DNA of 64,000 nt from contig OY735219.1 in NCBI GenBank assembly GCA_963457665.1, positions 16,441,032 through 16,505,031 of the forward strand, in the 5' to 3' direction. Positions 37,040 through 49,289 of this stretch are shown here, in pieces. Below the pieces are notes generated by a model. That model had not been told where the DNA came from. It worked only from the letters and a program-made list of their open reading frames with translations, and did no database searches. The DNA comes from Thysanoteuthis rhombus (taxonomy: Eukaryota; Mollusca; Cephalopoda; Oegopsida; Thysanoteuthidae). Both the position numbers and the translations under genes were made by a program. How positions within the stretch are numbered: position 1 is the stretch's first letter; the number at the start of each line of letters is the position of its first letter.

Positions 37040-37225
37040 GATCAAAAATTTTCTGTTGCTCTGCATTTTCTTGTTCATGTTCAACCAGAATAAACCTGGA
37101 TTTTTTTTATGCATTTGCAAAAATAAATAAATAAATAAAGGAGACAACTATTAAATGCCAATTATAGAGTAATCTCCCTTGACAAATGTTACAGACAAAA
37201 ATACTGACACAGACATGGTTTATTA
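37040..37225 (+). repeat. Diverged repeat pair 1, copy 1
   Basis: GTTGCTCTGCATTTTCTTG, TTCATGTTCAACCAGAATAA, GCATTTGCAAAAATAAATAA, GGAGACAACTA, CTTGACAAATGTTACAGA recur in the same order and strand at 41.23-41.40 kb. Confidence 0.65.
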
Positions 37226-37639
37226 TATAAGTAGATTGAGTTAGTCAAAAGAAAAAGAAAAATATAAATAATGAAAATTCATACATAAACTTTTTAATTA
37301 TTCTCACATTTCAAAAAAATTTTCAGAACATTCAACTTGTTCTCAAAATGACTGAAAATTTGAAAAAACCCAAAACAAAATCAAAAAACACTAACTATGT
37401 CATATAAAAGTGTAAAAAGAAAATCTTTTAAGGGGAAATTTTCACAATTATTTGAAGAGAATATTTACAAATATAGTATACACTTGACTAACCATACTTC
37501 TCTCAACTGGATGTGAATAGTAGATATTGGTACGAACATCCCCCCCCAATCTTACCTGATGAGCTATGACACCTTCCTCATTTTGCAATAAGAGACTTTT
37601 AGTAAATGTTTTTTTTCATTTAATACTTTAGCTGTGTCC

Positions 37640-38060
37640 ACACATCTCAATAAAATGCTTTTTAGTCAGTCAGTTCCGATTATGTTAATCAACACAAAGA
37701 GGAAGGAAGGAAGAGGTGTGATGTCATCAAAAGAACATCTGATCCAATCATTCTTTTTTAAACCAGCTTCTATGATGTCATAATAGAAAGTATAAAGTCT
37801 GCATTTTTGTATTCAATACAAAAAAATGAAAAAATACCAAACATGTCTATTTAGGATTTTTATTGAAAATAACACTCAGAAAATACTTCCACATCACAAT
37901 ATTTTATTAGTATGAGAATCAATTGACTCAAAGAAAGACTACTTGCTCTTCTTCCTCCTCCTGCTACTACTACCACAGATGGTGGACGCATCATTGAACT
38001 TATGGTTCTTGTTTTTTTTTTTTCAAATAAGTCTTTTTGGCATTTCTTTTTCAAATTCAG
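37640..38060 (+). repeat. Diverged repeat pair 2, copy 1
   Basis: GCTTTTTAGTCAGTCAGTTC, AAAGAGGAAGGAAGG, a TATGATGTCATAAT word, CTACTACTACCACAG and GATGGTGGACGCATCATTGA recur at 53.45-54.06 kb in order. Confidence 0.5.
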
Positions 38061-38257
38061 TGTTCAAACAATTTTGCTGAGGTAATGAACAAATTGTGAT
38101 ATGATGGGGGGTGGGGGAGGAAAGACTTGATTTCTTTGCAAAGTGGAATATAAATTTTTTTTTTCCCACTTATGACATTAAACATTAGGAAACAAAACAA
38201 ACAAAAAAAATAAAAGACATTCATTGAAAAGTTCAAAATTTAAATAATCCTATAATC

Positions 38258-38614
38258 CAGTTGTCAGCGAACATTTTGGCAGGCAGGATTAGAAACGGTT
38301 TTATTTCTTATGGGCCAAGGCGAATAAGGAATATGAAACAATGATCTTAGAAGGCTGTAGAAACTGTTTGTGTAGAGGTGAGACATTTTTAGCAACAGAA
38401 CATTGATTCATTTGAGGCCATTGCAAAAATGAGATTTTTGCTCCATTTTCCAAAACTTAATCCTTTAGTTTGCTAACAAAAAAAAAAAAAAAAATAGATG
38501 AGGAAAACAAAGAATTATCGAATGCAACCTCATTTATAGAATGAAGTTGGTAGGCTGGATGAAAAGAGGTTGCAGTCTGGAGTTGGCCCGTGGGCCATAG
38601 TTTGCCGACCCCTG
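38258..38614. mobile_element. hAT-type MITE with 8-bp target duplication
   Basis: The right end reads TGGCCCGTGGGCCATAGTTT then GCCGACCCCTG, a well-known hAT terminal sequence. The left end CAGTTGTCAGCGAACATTTT is its diverged inverse. Flanks CTATAATC (38,250-38,257) and ATATAATC (38,615-38,622) match at 7 of 8 bases. The 357-bp element has no coding capacity and an internal poly(A) run. Confidence 0.75.
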
Positions 38615-39599
38615 ATATAATCAATAAGACGAAACAAAGTGTTCTAGATATTTCTAGAGGTAAAAAAATAAACTTTTATACTTTCTCATTGTTTTTTTTT
38701 AAATTTTTTTTTTGTTTTTTTTTACTGTAGACATTTTAGCTGCAGAGTTTTTGATTAGAATATAACTGGAAAAAAACAAAAACAAAAACTAGAAGCTACA
38801 GATTTTAACATTTTCGCTATTTGTGATTGATACGTCACACATTGATAATCAAATTGGAAGGATCTACGTCCTTCAGGCTTTGAGATTATTCCTTGGGTGA
38901 ACGTCCAAGGAAAACAATTTGGACAAGATCTTTGATATAGGTCCTGTTCAAAGGGATAACATAAATACTGTATCAAAGGAGTGACACCCATAAAGAATTG
39001 AAAAAATAAGAGTGATAATTATTCAATTTCATTGAATCTATCAAAAATTATTAAAATTGTAAAAATTCAGTAGATATTTTTTCACTGACTAAAAACCGTG
39101 ACCTGTTAGAATAATTCAAACTTGTTTGAAATTCTTGTTGTTGATCGTTAAAATTATCTTCCAACTCATGAGTTGATCGTTGTATCAGACTTACTTCTGA
39201 AGCAGTAAAATTGATTCAGAGGCATTTTACATTGTCATTTCATAATAGTAATATTTGTGTCACTCCTTTGATATTTATTTCTCCTCTGTTATGTTACTCC
39301 TTCGTTACTAACCCCTTTGAAATTATATCATAGAAATTTATAAAAATTGATGATGGATTCCACAAGAAGGTTAATACAGAAAAAAGTAAAACAAACACAA
39401 AAGAAGAGAACAGGTCTGGTTAGTCACTCAGTAGAAACCACTAGGTGACCAACGTCTATTGGCAGCATGCTGTGTTGGGGGTAATCAATTTAAAAAAATT
39501 GGGAAAAAAAAAAAAAAGAGCGGTCAATGAATAAATTACTTCTCTCACTTTTTATTGGGTGGTGATCACTAGAAGTCCGAATTTAAAGAAAAAAAAACA

Positions 39600-39810
39600 A
39601 AACAAAAAAAAAGACATTGTAAATTGACCCCCCCCCCCCAAAAAAACTATTTTGTGGGGGAATTTTTTTAAAAATTGAAAAAATTTTTTTTCTTGACCTA
39701 TTGAGTGAATGTTTAAAATTTCATCCATTTGGCTCCATTCATGTGGCCTGTATGCAGGATCTATAGCCAGACCAGCTTGAAAACTGCAGAAACCTATGTT
39801 GACAGTTTTG
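39600..39810 (+). repeat. Diverged repeat pair 3, copy 1
   Basis: AAATTGACCCCC (C tract), TGTGGCCTGTATG, ATAGCCAGACCAGC, TTGAAAACTGCAGAAACCTA and TTGACAG recur in the same order at 54.84-55.06 kb. Confidence 0.55.
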
Positions 39811-41227
39811 TGCAGTGTGTGGTCAGTTCTGCAAGTCTGCTATTGGTGAATTCCACTTTCAGCAAATCTATATTCCGCAATTACCGTTCCAGCAACTTTC
39901 CCTACCAGTAAATATACTTTGCATTTACCAAATTACATTAGTTAAGTGGCGTAGTGCTATGAAAGAAAATAAAAGAAAAGAAAGAAATGGAAAAAGAGTG
40001 AGGGAATACAGGGCTGCCTTATTTTGGTGGAGAGGGGAAGCTTCCATCTAACTCCTGAAAACATGTAAAATTTAGAGATGTTTCGAGGTGATATGAAAGG
40101 AGTATTAGGACGTTTATTATCTAATTTGTCTCATCACCAAGTAGTTCAAATGGAGAATTATAGTAGTATATATAGACCCACTAAAAGTTGATAAGACAAT
40201 TCAAAATTTAAAAGAATGGTTTCTGTCTCCTTTAAACTAATTGATTACACCTTTTTCATTCTAATTATATCAGGGTCAAGTTTCTATTTTGTAGATGTAT
40301 TTGCTTTCTTACATGAACATATGGTTCAAACAAATAGTCATGAAATAACTTTTATTTAAGTATTACATTGTGCTAGATACTTTTACCTATTTTCCTGTGT
40401 CTGATTGATTATATCTAAAAAAAAGAATAGAAAAAGTCAATTGTTCCCTTCAAACTGCTTTTACAATCAGAACAGTGATAATTTAGAATCTGCTTATTTT
40501 CAATTGGACAACAGGTAAACCACAAAGAAAAAGAACTACATATGAATATCATCATCCTGGTCACAAAAACAAAGATTTAAATGGAATAGTAGCCATTTTC
40601 TATCCATGAAAGCTAAAACACTCATTACCCAGGAATAAGAATGTTATTGCAAGGTGTTATATAGATGGTCAAGTCTCGAGCGGGAAGGACCTGGTTGTTA
40701 TAGATAGTAACTTGAAGAAAACCTGGTATAAGCAAGTCATAGATTAGATGTCTGAATGTGGTGAATTCAAGTCACATTTTATTGTTAATCAAAATTTATC
40801 AAACAACTATTTGTCATAGTGAAACTTCTGAACTTTACGGGGAAATTTTGAAAGTAGTTTTATCCAGACATTTCAATGCAGAAATTTTGAGATCGTCTAT
40901 TGTGGAATGTACATTTTATAGATTTCAAATCCCAAATTTTAAATTGTTGATTTCAATTTCATGAGTAACACTAAAATGAGTTAGAACTCAATGCATGTCA
41001 ACATTTAACAAAAATTTGAAATTATGATCAAGTTTACCATCGAACAAACTCATTTTTGTTCAGAGGCAATTGGAGGTATAATTACTTTCAAATTAGATTC
41101 ATTTCTCCAATATCTCAGACTAATTTATTCATATACTCTATAATCCATCCCATCAAAAAATAATGACAGTATTTAAATAATTTTGCAATTTCACCGATCT
41201 TAAAGATAAAAAAACCCAAGATACAAA
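39811..41227. other. Intergenic DNA, no gene seen
   Basis: Short open frames have no recognisable motif. No repeat recognised by eye. Confidence 0.4.
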
Positions 41228-41400
41228 AAACATGTTGCTCTGCATTTCCTTGTTCATGTTCAACGAGAATGCATCCGGAATTTTCACACGTTTGCAAAAA
41301 ATAAATAAGGGAGACTACTCCATAATTAGCATTTAATAGTTATCTCTTGACAAATGTTAACAGATAAAAAATATACAGACATACATGAGGCATATTTCAT
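41228..41400 (+). repeat. Diverged repeat pair 1, copy 2
   Basis: GTTGCTCTGCATTTCCTTG, TTCATGTTCAACGAGAATGC, CGTTTGCAAAAAATAAATAA, GGGAGACTACTC and TTGACAAATGTTAACAGA match the copy 4.2 kb to the left. Function and class unknown. Confidence 0.65.
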
Positions 41401-41577
41401 ATGTACATGGATGGTACAATAAATTTTACTTTCTATTCAAGTAGCAAATTGAAAAACAGTTTGCCGATCCGTTTCAGATTGTAATAATAAATGATAGGTC
41501 CTCCCCTGTGACAAAACATATTGGATAATGGGTTTGTCCCCTCTCAAACAATCCTTCGCAGGATCTTTATTAGAGAT

Positions 41578-41715
41578 TTTTTTTATTGTTTCTGTAGCAA
41601 TAGTAGGTTTTTACAAAGCCAGAGGGCTGGGTAAATTACACATAGCTTAGGGGAACAATGAATTCATGTCTTTCCCAAGAGCATCAGCACAGTGAGAAAG
41701 CAGTCTCAGCTGCAA
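41578..41715 (-). repeat. SINE-like repeat, body copy
   Basis: On the minus strand GCTTTCTCACTGTGCTGATG, GGGAAAGACATGAATTCATT, AAGCTATGTG and CTTTGTAAAAACC follow the order of the 63.2 kb copy, including the AAAACC end. Confidence 0.55.
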
Positions 41716-41989
41716 GTAGTACTTGGTTTGCCAATTAGGTTTTGTTTCAGTAACAGCTAAGTCACTCTGCAGTCATTGTAATAATGTTTTGATTTGTAAA
41801 TGGGTTTCTTCAGGCTTATCACCTCAAGATCATAATAATGCAAAGCTACTAATCTCGTTGTTCATATCTGGGATACAAAAGAGTTATCATACAAGTTTTC
41901 AATCCATCTTTGTTTTACAGGGAAAAACTACACAATTAACTGATTGTAACACTCATTCTAATGGCATATTTGTTTTTATATTTTCTCAA

Positions 41990-42160
41990 GTGGGGAATTA
42001 TAGTGTGAATGGGTTATTAAAAACCAAAAACCAAACAACAACAAAAAAACTCAAAAACCTTTTTGTCTGTACTTACTGGTTTTTCATCATTAATTCACTT
42101 TGTATACAATCTATCGCTTATAATGGCTCACTTCAATCCCCGAAGGTGTCTAAATAGTTG
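41990..42160 (+). repeat. Diverged repeat pair 4, copy 1
   Basis: GAATGGGTTATTAAAAA, TTTTTGTCTGTACTTACTGG, TTAATTCACTTTGTATACAA and CAATCCCCGAAGGTGTCTAA recur about 1.4 kb to the right. It overlaps a 144-codon open frame (41,723-42,157) that I regard as chance. Confidence 0.55.
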
Positions 42161-42450
42161 TCTACTGTACATGTATTATTACATTTAAAAAATTTTTTGT
42201 TAATCATCATTTTATAAATTCAATTTATTCTTCTAATTGAAACAAAGACACTAAATTTTCAAACATGGGGCACCCAGTGAGGATAAAACTCATTACAATC
42301 AAATTACTTTAACCATTGCTCAATGGCAAGGTACCCTGGATATTTACTAAGCTCGACCATACAGCACAAGGCCAGAAGTTCTAAGCACCCAACTTACTAT
42401 GGTAGTAATAACCTGAAAGACTAGTCTGCTAAGCATCACTCCATAATGAG

Positions 42451-42619
42451 GCACACACACACACACACACATTATGTATTTCAAGATGGATCAAAAGGGA
42501 GGGAAAAAAAAAAAAAAAAAAAAGGAAGTGTGTGTGTGTGTGTGGGGGGGCAGTTGATAATTAAAATCTTTATGCACTAGTTTTAAAGAAAAGTGCATGC
42601 ACACACACACACACACACA
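42451..42619. repeat. (CA)n - poly(A) - (TG)n - (CA)n microsatellite array
   Basis: (CA) at 42,452-42,471, an A run, (TG) at 42,528-42,542 followed by a G run, then (CA) at 42,597-42,619. The CA and TG tracts are mutually complementary. Confidence 0.9.
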
Positions 42620-43394
42620 TGAAAGGTGCTTGTGCTAATTCTTTTACTCAAACTCAAGTCCATGTCTGGAGTTGACTTTTTCTACAGTAACAACCACCCT
42701 AACCTAATTCAGGGGAATAAACACTCGACTGTTCACCCTTCCCATCACATTAAACATAACCGACATAAAATTAACATTTCTTTAACGTGATTCTAAATCA
42801 TAACCAAGTAGCAAAATTGACAAGTCTTACATATCTATGGAAATTTATGTAAGAAATGCGTAGGGCCTAATTTCCTTCTCATATATAAATACATCTATAC
42901 TACAAAATATATTATAATTTTTATTTATTTATTCATACATACAATAAAAAAAGTTGCAGTAATCATCTTCAGTTGGAATAGGAGTGGAGTTTGACCCTGC
43001 AGCAGACAAACTTATTAAAAGAAAATTTAAAAAAAAATAATAGTGTTCAGTGTGTGTAAGGAACCTAATGCTCTCTTTTCCATCTTACATCCTTTGAGGG
43101 AACATTGAAGATCTCCATTAATTACTCTCACCAGTTGACATTTAGAATTAAGTTTATAAACATTCCAGAGAGCCTATCAAAAATCATTTGATATTTCTTT
43201 ACAAATACTTCCAATTTTGAAAGGGGGAAAAAAAAAAAAAAAAATGATTTTCATGTAATGTCTGAGAGTGAGCATTTCAAGCATTTTAGTAAAAAAAGCA
43301 GTTTTCTAGGAATTTTCTCTGGACAGGTTTCAATATACTCACAAGACTATTGTCTAAAGATTCATTCATTTCATTTGCAGACCTGTAATCCATA

Positions 43395-43550
43395 TATGGG
43401 GCATTAGAATGAAAGGGTAATAAAAAAGCATTTTTGTCAGTACTTTTGGGTTTCTTATTAATACACTTTGTAGAAAATCCACCAGTACCAATGACATTGG
43501 CAAATTCATTGTAACCACACTCTTGAATTCCCGAGGGTGCTGTAATAAAT
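43395..43550 (+). repeat. Diverged repeat pair 4, copy 2
   Basis: GAATGAAAGGGTAATAAAAA, TTTTTGTCAGTACTTTTGGG, TTAATACACTTTGTAGAAAA and GAATTCCCGAGGGTGCTGTA align with 41.99-42.16 kb. Confidence 0.55.
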
Positions 43551-46500
43551 TTTTTTTTTTTAACTCAATTAAATTATAGAAAAAGACCCGAATTAATTTT
43601 TGATCCTCAAGTGGTTTGGAGAAGAGGAAAGAAAAAATATAGGGAGAAAACCCTTTGTGCTGTTTTGAGTTTTGAAGAGAGGGAGAGAAAGGCTCAGCCA
43701 GTCACTGCAGAGCCTAACATTAATTTTATTAGTTTTTTGAATATTTCTCATTTGTCAGTGCATTAAAATGTTCTTGCTTTTTTGTCTGGAAAAAAGAAAG
43801 AGAGAAAGAAGAGAATGCAAGTTGTCATATTATTTCAAACTTCTTCCAAAGAGGGTAATGCTGTCAAGTTAGAAAAAAGAAAAAACCAGCAATATGGGGC
43901 AAGGCATTCAGGGGCTTTTTTGTTAGTCCCCACCAAACTAATATTTTCTGGGGATTGATATGTAAAGTTTATTCATTTGTTCACCCTGGGGTTAGGGATA
44001 GTGTTTTCCTGGTTGGTACTAACCAAAAAGACCCAGCATTTGGAGTCATTTTTGGTGGGAAGAAGAAATGCAACTTCATTTTTTTTTCTTTCCGAGCTTC
44101 CATACTTCAAATTTATGGATGTTAACTTTTGATGGCGAGTAACGAACAAGGGCAGAGTTTTCTTTAAAAATGATCTGGTAAAAATGAAGAATTATAACCG
44201 AGTGATAGTCTGCATACAGGTCTTTAGAGATGCCCGGAACACAAAAAAAAAAAAAAAAAAAAAAAAAAAATAGATGTGTGTGCTTAAGTAAGGTTTGCTT
44301 ATAATCCTTTTGATATTTGTTAAGTATGTTTCTTCCACTTTGGTTTCATCTAGACTGTTTTATAAGCTGTGAAGCCGGGAAATATTCAGATTTCCATTTT
44401 ATTGCAATTGATGGCAACTCAGTTCTATCAGTGAGCCTTGGGGGGGGGGGTTCATCTTACAATAAACAACTTGCAATGGAAAAAGACTTCTAATCTATTC
44501 TATTTTATCAACTGTGGTGGTTTGTGGCCCAAGTATTCAGATGGAAACTTACATTATATTAAGTATGCTGGGTGTTCATTATTTCATGCTCATTTTGTGA
44601 TTTCCATACAAGCTGACTTCTAAAGAAGAAGGACAGATATTTAGTGCTGCTTGCACAAGTAAGTGAATAAGTAGAGGTGTAGATGAGAATGAATCAAACT
44701 GTAGCAAAGGAAAAGAAAAGAAAGACAATTCTACACAAAACCATTGTTTTGAAGGAATTTAGTATGGTAATGGTAAAATAATATGCTTTATTATAAAAAT
44801 CAGAAGACCAGCATAGTACTCATTAAAAGAATGATAGAATCATTTATGTACGGATATACGGATGGGGTATCTGACCCTAAACAGCATGCACACCTTTATA
44901 GGGAACGATGGTTAGCAAATTAGTTCCTCAAACCATTACTACTGTGGTGACTTCAATCCACCTCGGGGCCTTGAGCCAGACAGAACTAAGAAATATCAGC
45001 TCGTCATCACTGTATAATAATGATTACTGTAGAGCCCAATAATTAAATAATATCTTGCATAAAGTCTAATACGAAATTTTTTAGCCATAAATAGAAATGG
45101 GGTAGACAAGAAAATGCAGAGTACAAAATAGAAAACTTATAATTCTTTTTTTTTGTTTGAGAAAACACTGAAATAGAACTATTTTGCAACTAACTTTAGA
45201 AGATGACTACCAAGTTACCAACAATCAGAATTTTACATCTATTCAATGTTTTTAAGTCATTGTGAAGAAAATCAGTATTTTTTTCTTTGCAGGACAATGG
45301 ATTTCTTGAAGATAAAGGCCTTAGCAATGTGAACGAACAACATTTTGATAGTCAAAGTATGTTTAACCCGAATAAGATTATAGGGATGCTATGTACATTG
45401 TACGGCTGAAGCCTTTATCATCTCAGCTAGTCCAATTGCAAATGAATGAGACCCTACACTTGTTACTATTTTGATATCACAGATTTTAAGGGTGCAAACA
45501 GAGCTGATGGTGAAATTTCTAACAGTCACAAAATTGTTCTATTTCTTTCCAATCATAAAAAACTGCACTTTGAGGTAAAAATTTGATTAAGGCAAGATTT
45601 TTTTAAGAATTTTATTTCAAAGATTTTATTATCTAAAATAAACTGTTTCCATTTATCTTGGCATTTGTCTTTTTATTGCTGTTGGCAATAGAAAAAGATT
45701 TTTTTTTTCTTTTTAAAAATGGGTGACAAAATTTTTTTTCCTTAAATTTGGTGATCAGGAAAAAAAAAAAAAATTTTTTTTAAAAGGGGACATTTCCAAT
45801 GGAGAGGGGGATAGTGGCTGATTTATTTTTATGAAATGTTTTAGCAGCCAAGTTAAAAAAAAAAAGAAAAAAAAAAAGTTATGATTTTGCTGCTGTTTTG
45901 AACCAATCAGATGAAATCACTAAGCAATCTTTCACAGGAGGCAACCTCAAAATTGTTAATTTCATTACTTAGTTTTATTAATAGAAGTATTATAACCCAG
46001 CACCTTTGCCACATAATAGTTACATTTGCAATCAATATACTAGATGTAACTGCTATTATGGAACAGAGGTAGGATTGAATTTGACTACTTTTTACCATCC
46101 AAATATTCTGTTGCAGTTTGGGCCATCATTCTAGGACAGCGAATAAACAATGCAGATCATAAATAAAGAGAAAGAATCTCATCGGAAGCTTACTCCAATG
46201 GCCAGAGTTATGATGGGAAAAAAAAAAACCCCAAAAAATTAAGATGAAGGTAAAAAGTAGTCAAAATTAATATGAAAAATGGTTGTATAGCATTGTATTT
46301 CTTCTTCCTTGTGGCCCACTGCATGCCATGCTTGGGCAGATGTAGATGCCCTTCACAAAAAAGAGAAAGAAAGTGAAAACTGCTTAGGCATTCCCAGCAT
46401 GCACTTAGAGCATGCCGATTGGTTGCAAGACAAGATGCCAGTTAACAGCCACCTAACTGGGGAGCAAAAAAAAAACCCTTGTTTACATTGCCTGAAGAGG

Positions 46501-46759
46501 TGGACAGAGTCATATCAGGCAGAGCACAAAATTTGACGATAGAGATTCTATTTTTTTTCTCTTTATGATTTCTTTAACTACAATCACTAAGAAAAAAAAA
46601 AAAAAGCGAAATTATGTTATGGTGTAGTATTCCTTTTTTTTTCCCCCTTAATGTTCTAAAATTTGTGTATGTGTAAGTAAATGTGTATGCAAGTCTTATT
46701 AAAAATATTCGGACAAAGTAACCACCCACCCTCCCAGCAACACAGGGAAGTTTAGTACT
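43551..46759. other. Region downstream of the lectin stop codon; 3' UTR plus intergenic DNA
   Basis: The lectin 3' UTR begins at the right edge and runs left for an unknown distance. Long A runs (44,242-44,270; 45,764-45,775; 45,855-45,880) and diverged T runs dominate. A splice-like TTTTTTCTTTGCAG at 45,280-45,293 on + is followed by a 38-codon open stretch, judged chance. Confidence 0.35.
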
Positions 46760-46908
46760 TCAATAGAACCGTTTTCGGTTTCCTTCTTGATGTTTTTGGT
46801 AGAAATAAAGGGCCACAACGCTGGCCACAACAAAGACAATAATGAGCAATATAATCACTAGCATGATCTTCCATACACTCCATGGTGCGGGTTGGTCTTC
46901 CACGTGTT
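46760..46908 (-). CDS. LMAN2: LMAN2-like terminal exon: TM helix and RKRFY tail
   Basis: The terminal exon encodes EHVEDQPAPWSVWK, a hydrophobic stretch of about 23 residues (IMLVIILLIIVFVVASVVAL) and the tail YFYQKHQEGNRKRFY, then a TGA stop at 46,762-46,760. A KR-F-Y terminus is the ER-export/trafficking signal of VIP36-type lectins, and the preceding RKR can act as an ER-retention motif in VIPL. The 3' UTR continues to lower coordinates. The first clear minus-strand AATAAA I see is near 45,975, but the cleavage site is not established. Confidence 0.92.
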
Positions 46909-49258
46909 CTAAAAAAGAAGAAAAAAAAAAAAGAGAAATAAAGAAAAGAATTCACTGCAAAATTATTCACTTTCTTTTCTAAACAAGTAATATTTTCTAA
47001 AAGTACTATTTTGTAAGCTAAAAGATGTGGGAACTCCTATCAATACCTCTACAAGTAACAAAAGCATGGCCACTACATTAATGAACTTTCTACAACTGTT
47101 CTAAGTTTAAGAGGGCGGGAGTGGTGGTACAGTAACAGCACAGTTAAAACTCAGGTTGAACTTGTTCACATTCACTTCAGACTGCCCTTGGGGAAAGGGA
47201 TGCATCCATTAATCTTGCCAACCCACAATCCAATTGAGGGCAAAATATTTCAACGCAAGATAAATACCAATAATTAACATGTTTAATAAATGAATATTTA
47301 AAAAGTAATAATTTCATAGTGATGGGCAAGCAAACAATTATTTTACAAGCCTATTGTCTACTACTTTAGATGTAAGAGAAAGTTTTGTACTGAAACTTTC
47401 AAACCCTTGGATATCTGAACAAAGCAGAATAAACAGTGATTTATCATTTTCATGAAAAATTAAAAGTTAAAGCCTGATAATTTTTTTAATTTGTGAAAAT
47501 GTAGCCATTTTGCTATTGATCTTGAACACAGTGATTAAATGAAAGCAGTCATGTGATTGTTAGAAGTTACAAGACATTTCAGAACTGAATTCCAACTGAG
47601 GTTAAATATTAAGATCAGTACTAACTTCTAACTTATCTTTATTCCTCAAAGTTTCAATTGATCATTGATATTAAGCATCTTATCTATTTCAAAAACAGAA
47701 ATGATAAGCCTGGCTGATGCACGGTCAAATTCCATTTCTGACAAGATGATCAATGTAACTTTTGTATTGTAAACATAATACAACTATTTTTTTTAGTACA
47801 ATTGTATTTACATACTATAATAAAATTAACTTGCAAAACAAAGTTAAAGTGTATTTTTTATAATTGTAATCATTTTGAATTTTCGTAGAAATGCAAGCCC
47901 GGTCAGTTTGGCTCAGTTGGTAAGAGAGCCACCTACTGATCACTTGGTCAAATCACAGCAAGGAAATGTTTTTATACATCGTTTGGTATAAAGTGATGGA
48001 ACAGACAAGTGAAGACTTGCCTTCCCTAAATCAGATGAGGATTGTTATTCTTGTTAAGGTGAAAAAACGAAGTCAACCTCAGAGTCCAACTTGGACTAGA
48101 GTTGGACAAAAGGTGATGTTTGACTGCAGGCAATTTTCTATGATGCACAAAAATGAGTAAAGACAAAAATAAAAGAGAAAAGGGGTCACTAAGAAAAGGT
48201 TGGAAGGGGGGGATCCTGAATCCAGTCAGACCAACAACCTGCACGCCATCGTCCATAGCAAGAGGGTTTTTATGGCGTGGGATGGCAAGCAATCAGTTAC
48301 CTGGTAACACTAGCCAAGATCAAGTCAGCAGCCATTACTCTCACTCAGCATTGGAATTTAGAGCTGTGTCTCTTACGTTGATCTTTATTCATTTTTGTTA
48401 TATTTACCATTAGTTGCAGGTAGAAATGGATTCCACCTTTGAAGTTCATCTCCTGAGACCACTAATTAAAACAAGGTGGGTGGGAGAATCCAAGTTGACA
48501 AAAAAAAATAAAAAGAAAAAGAAACCCTCACCTCTTGGTTCTGCAAAAAACTCTGCAGATGGGATAATATTTTGGTAATCTTCTGGATTTACCTGGAAAA
48601 AAAGAAATAATTTCAGTCCACCTGAGGAGAAATTGAAATAAAAAACTGATGTGAAGTGATGACAATTGAGAACTGAATAAGAGATTGATACTCTGTTGCA
48701 TCAAACATTTTTTTGAAGTTTTCTTTTACATTTTTTTTTACTGCCACACCTTTTGTTACCAAGCAACAAATCAGTCATCATCATCAGCAGACATGATTAG
48801 CGCAGAACATTAGCCTGTCACACACACACCCATTGACTGGAGAGGCCTTTACCTCTCAATATATCAGTTTTAGTGATTTTTTTTTTGCAATATTACAAAT
48901 TTTCCATTATAAACTTTTGTTAATCATCCATGAGGCGATGGGTCATTAATATAATTACAGAATTGAGAAATTAAGTTTAGTTTCCTAGATTGACAGAATT
49001 AATAGAATAAATTCCACCAAAAGTGACTTCATGAGTGAAAATTGAATATGTAATTTTTCCAAGTGATTAATGAGAGAGAAAAAGAAAAGCAAAAGAAAAA
49101 AAAAAACCCCAAAAAACTTACAGTTCCAGGATCATCAAGTTCAAATAATTTCATAGAAATTATATCATGGTTATCTGAAGCACAAAACAAAATCCATTTT
49201 ATAGACTGAGAAAGTGACAAGATTAGTACAAATACTCAATTTTTTGGAACTGTTTGAT

Positions 49259-49289
<31 letters not shown>

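Noticed and set aside
41723..42157. 144-codon open frame on the plus strand
   Set aside because: Composition is low-complexity toward its end and it overlaps repeat pair 4; no known motif.
45280..45410. Acceptor-like TTTTTTCTTTGCAG followed by 38 open codons on the plus strand
   Set aside because: No donor, no family motif and no partner exons; chance match in T-rich DNA.
46309..46536. 75-codon plus-strand frame starting MWPTACHAWADVD
   Set aside because: No recognisable domain; lies antisense to the probable lectin 3' UTR.
46752..46970. Open frame on the minus strand with an F-rich run over the lectin terminal exon
   Set aside because: It is an out-of-frame shadow reading through the polypyrimidine tract; the correct frame gives the TM helix and RKRFY tail.
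49029..49220. 63-codon minus-strand frame containing DNHDIISMKLFEL
   Set aside because: The middle is the real 53-bp lectin exon, but the frame's ends read into both introns, so the long frame itself is not the CDS.
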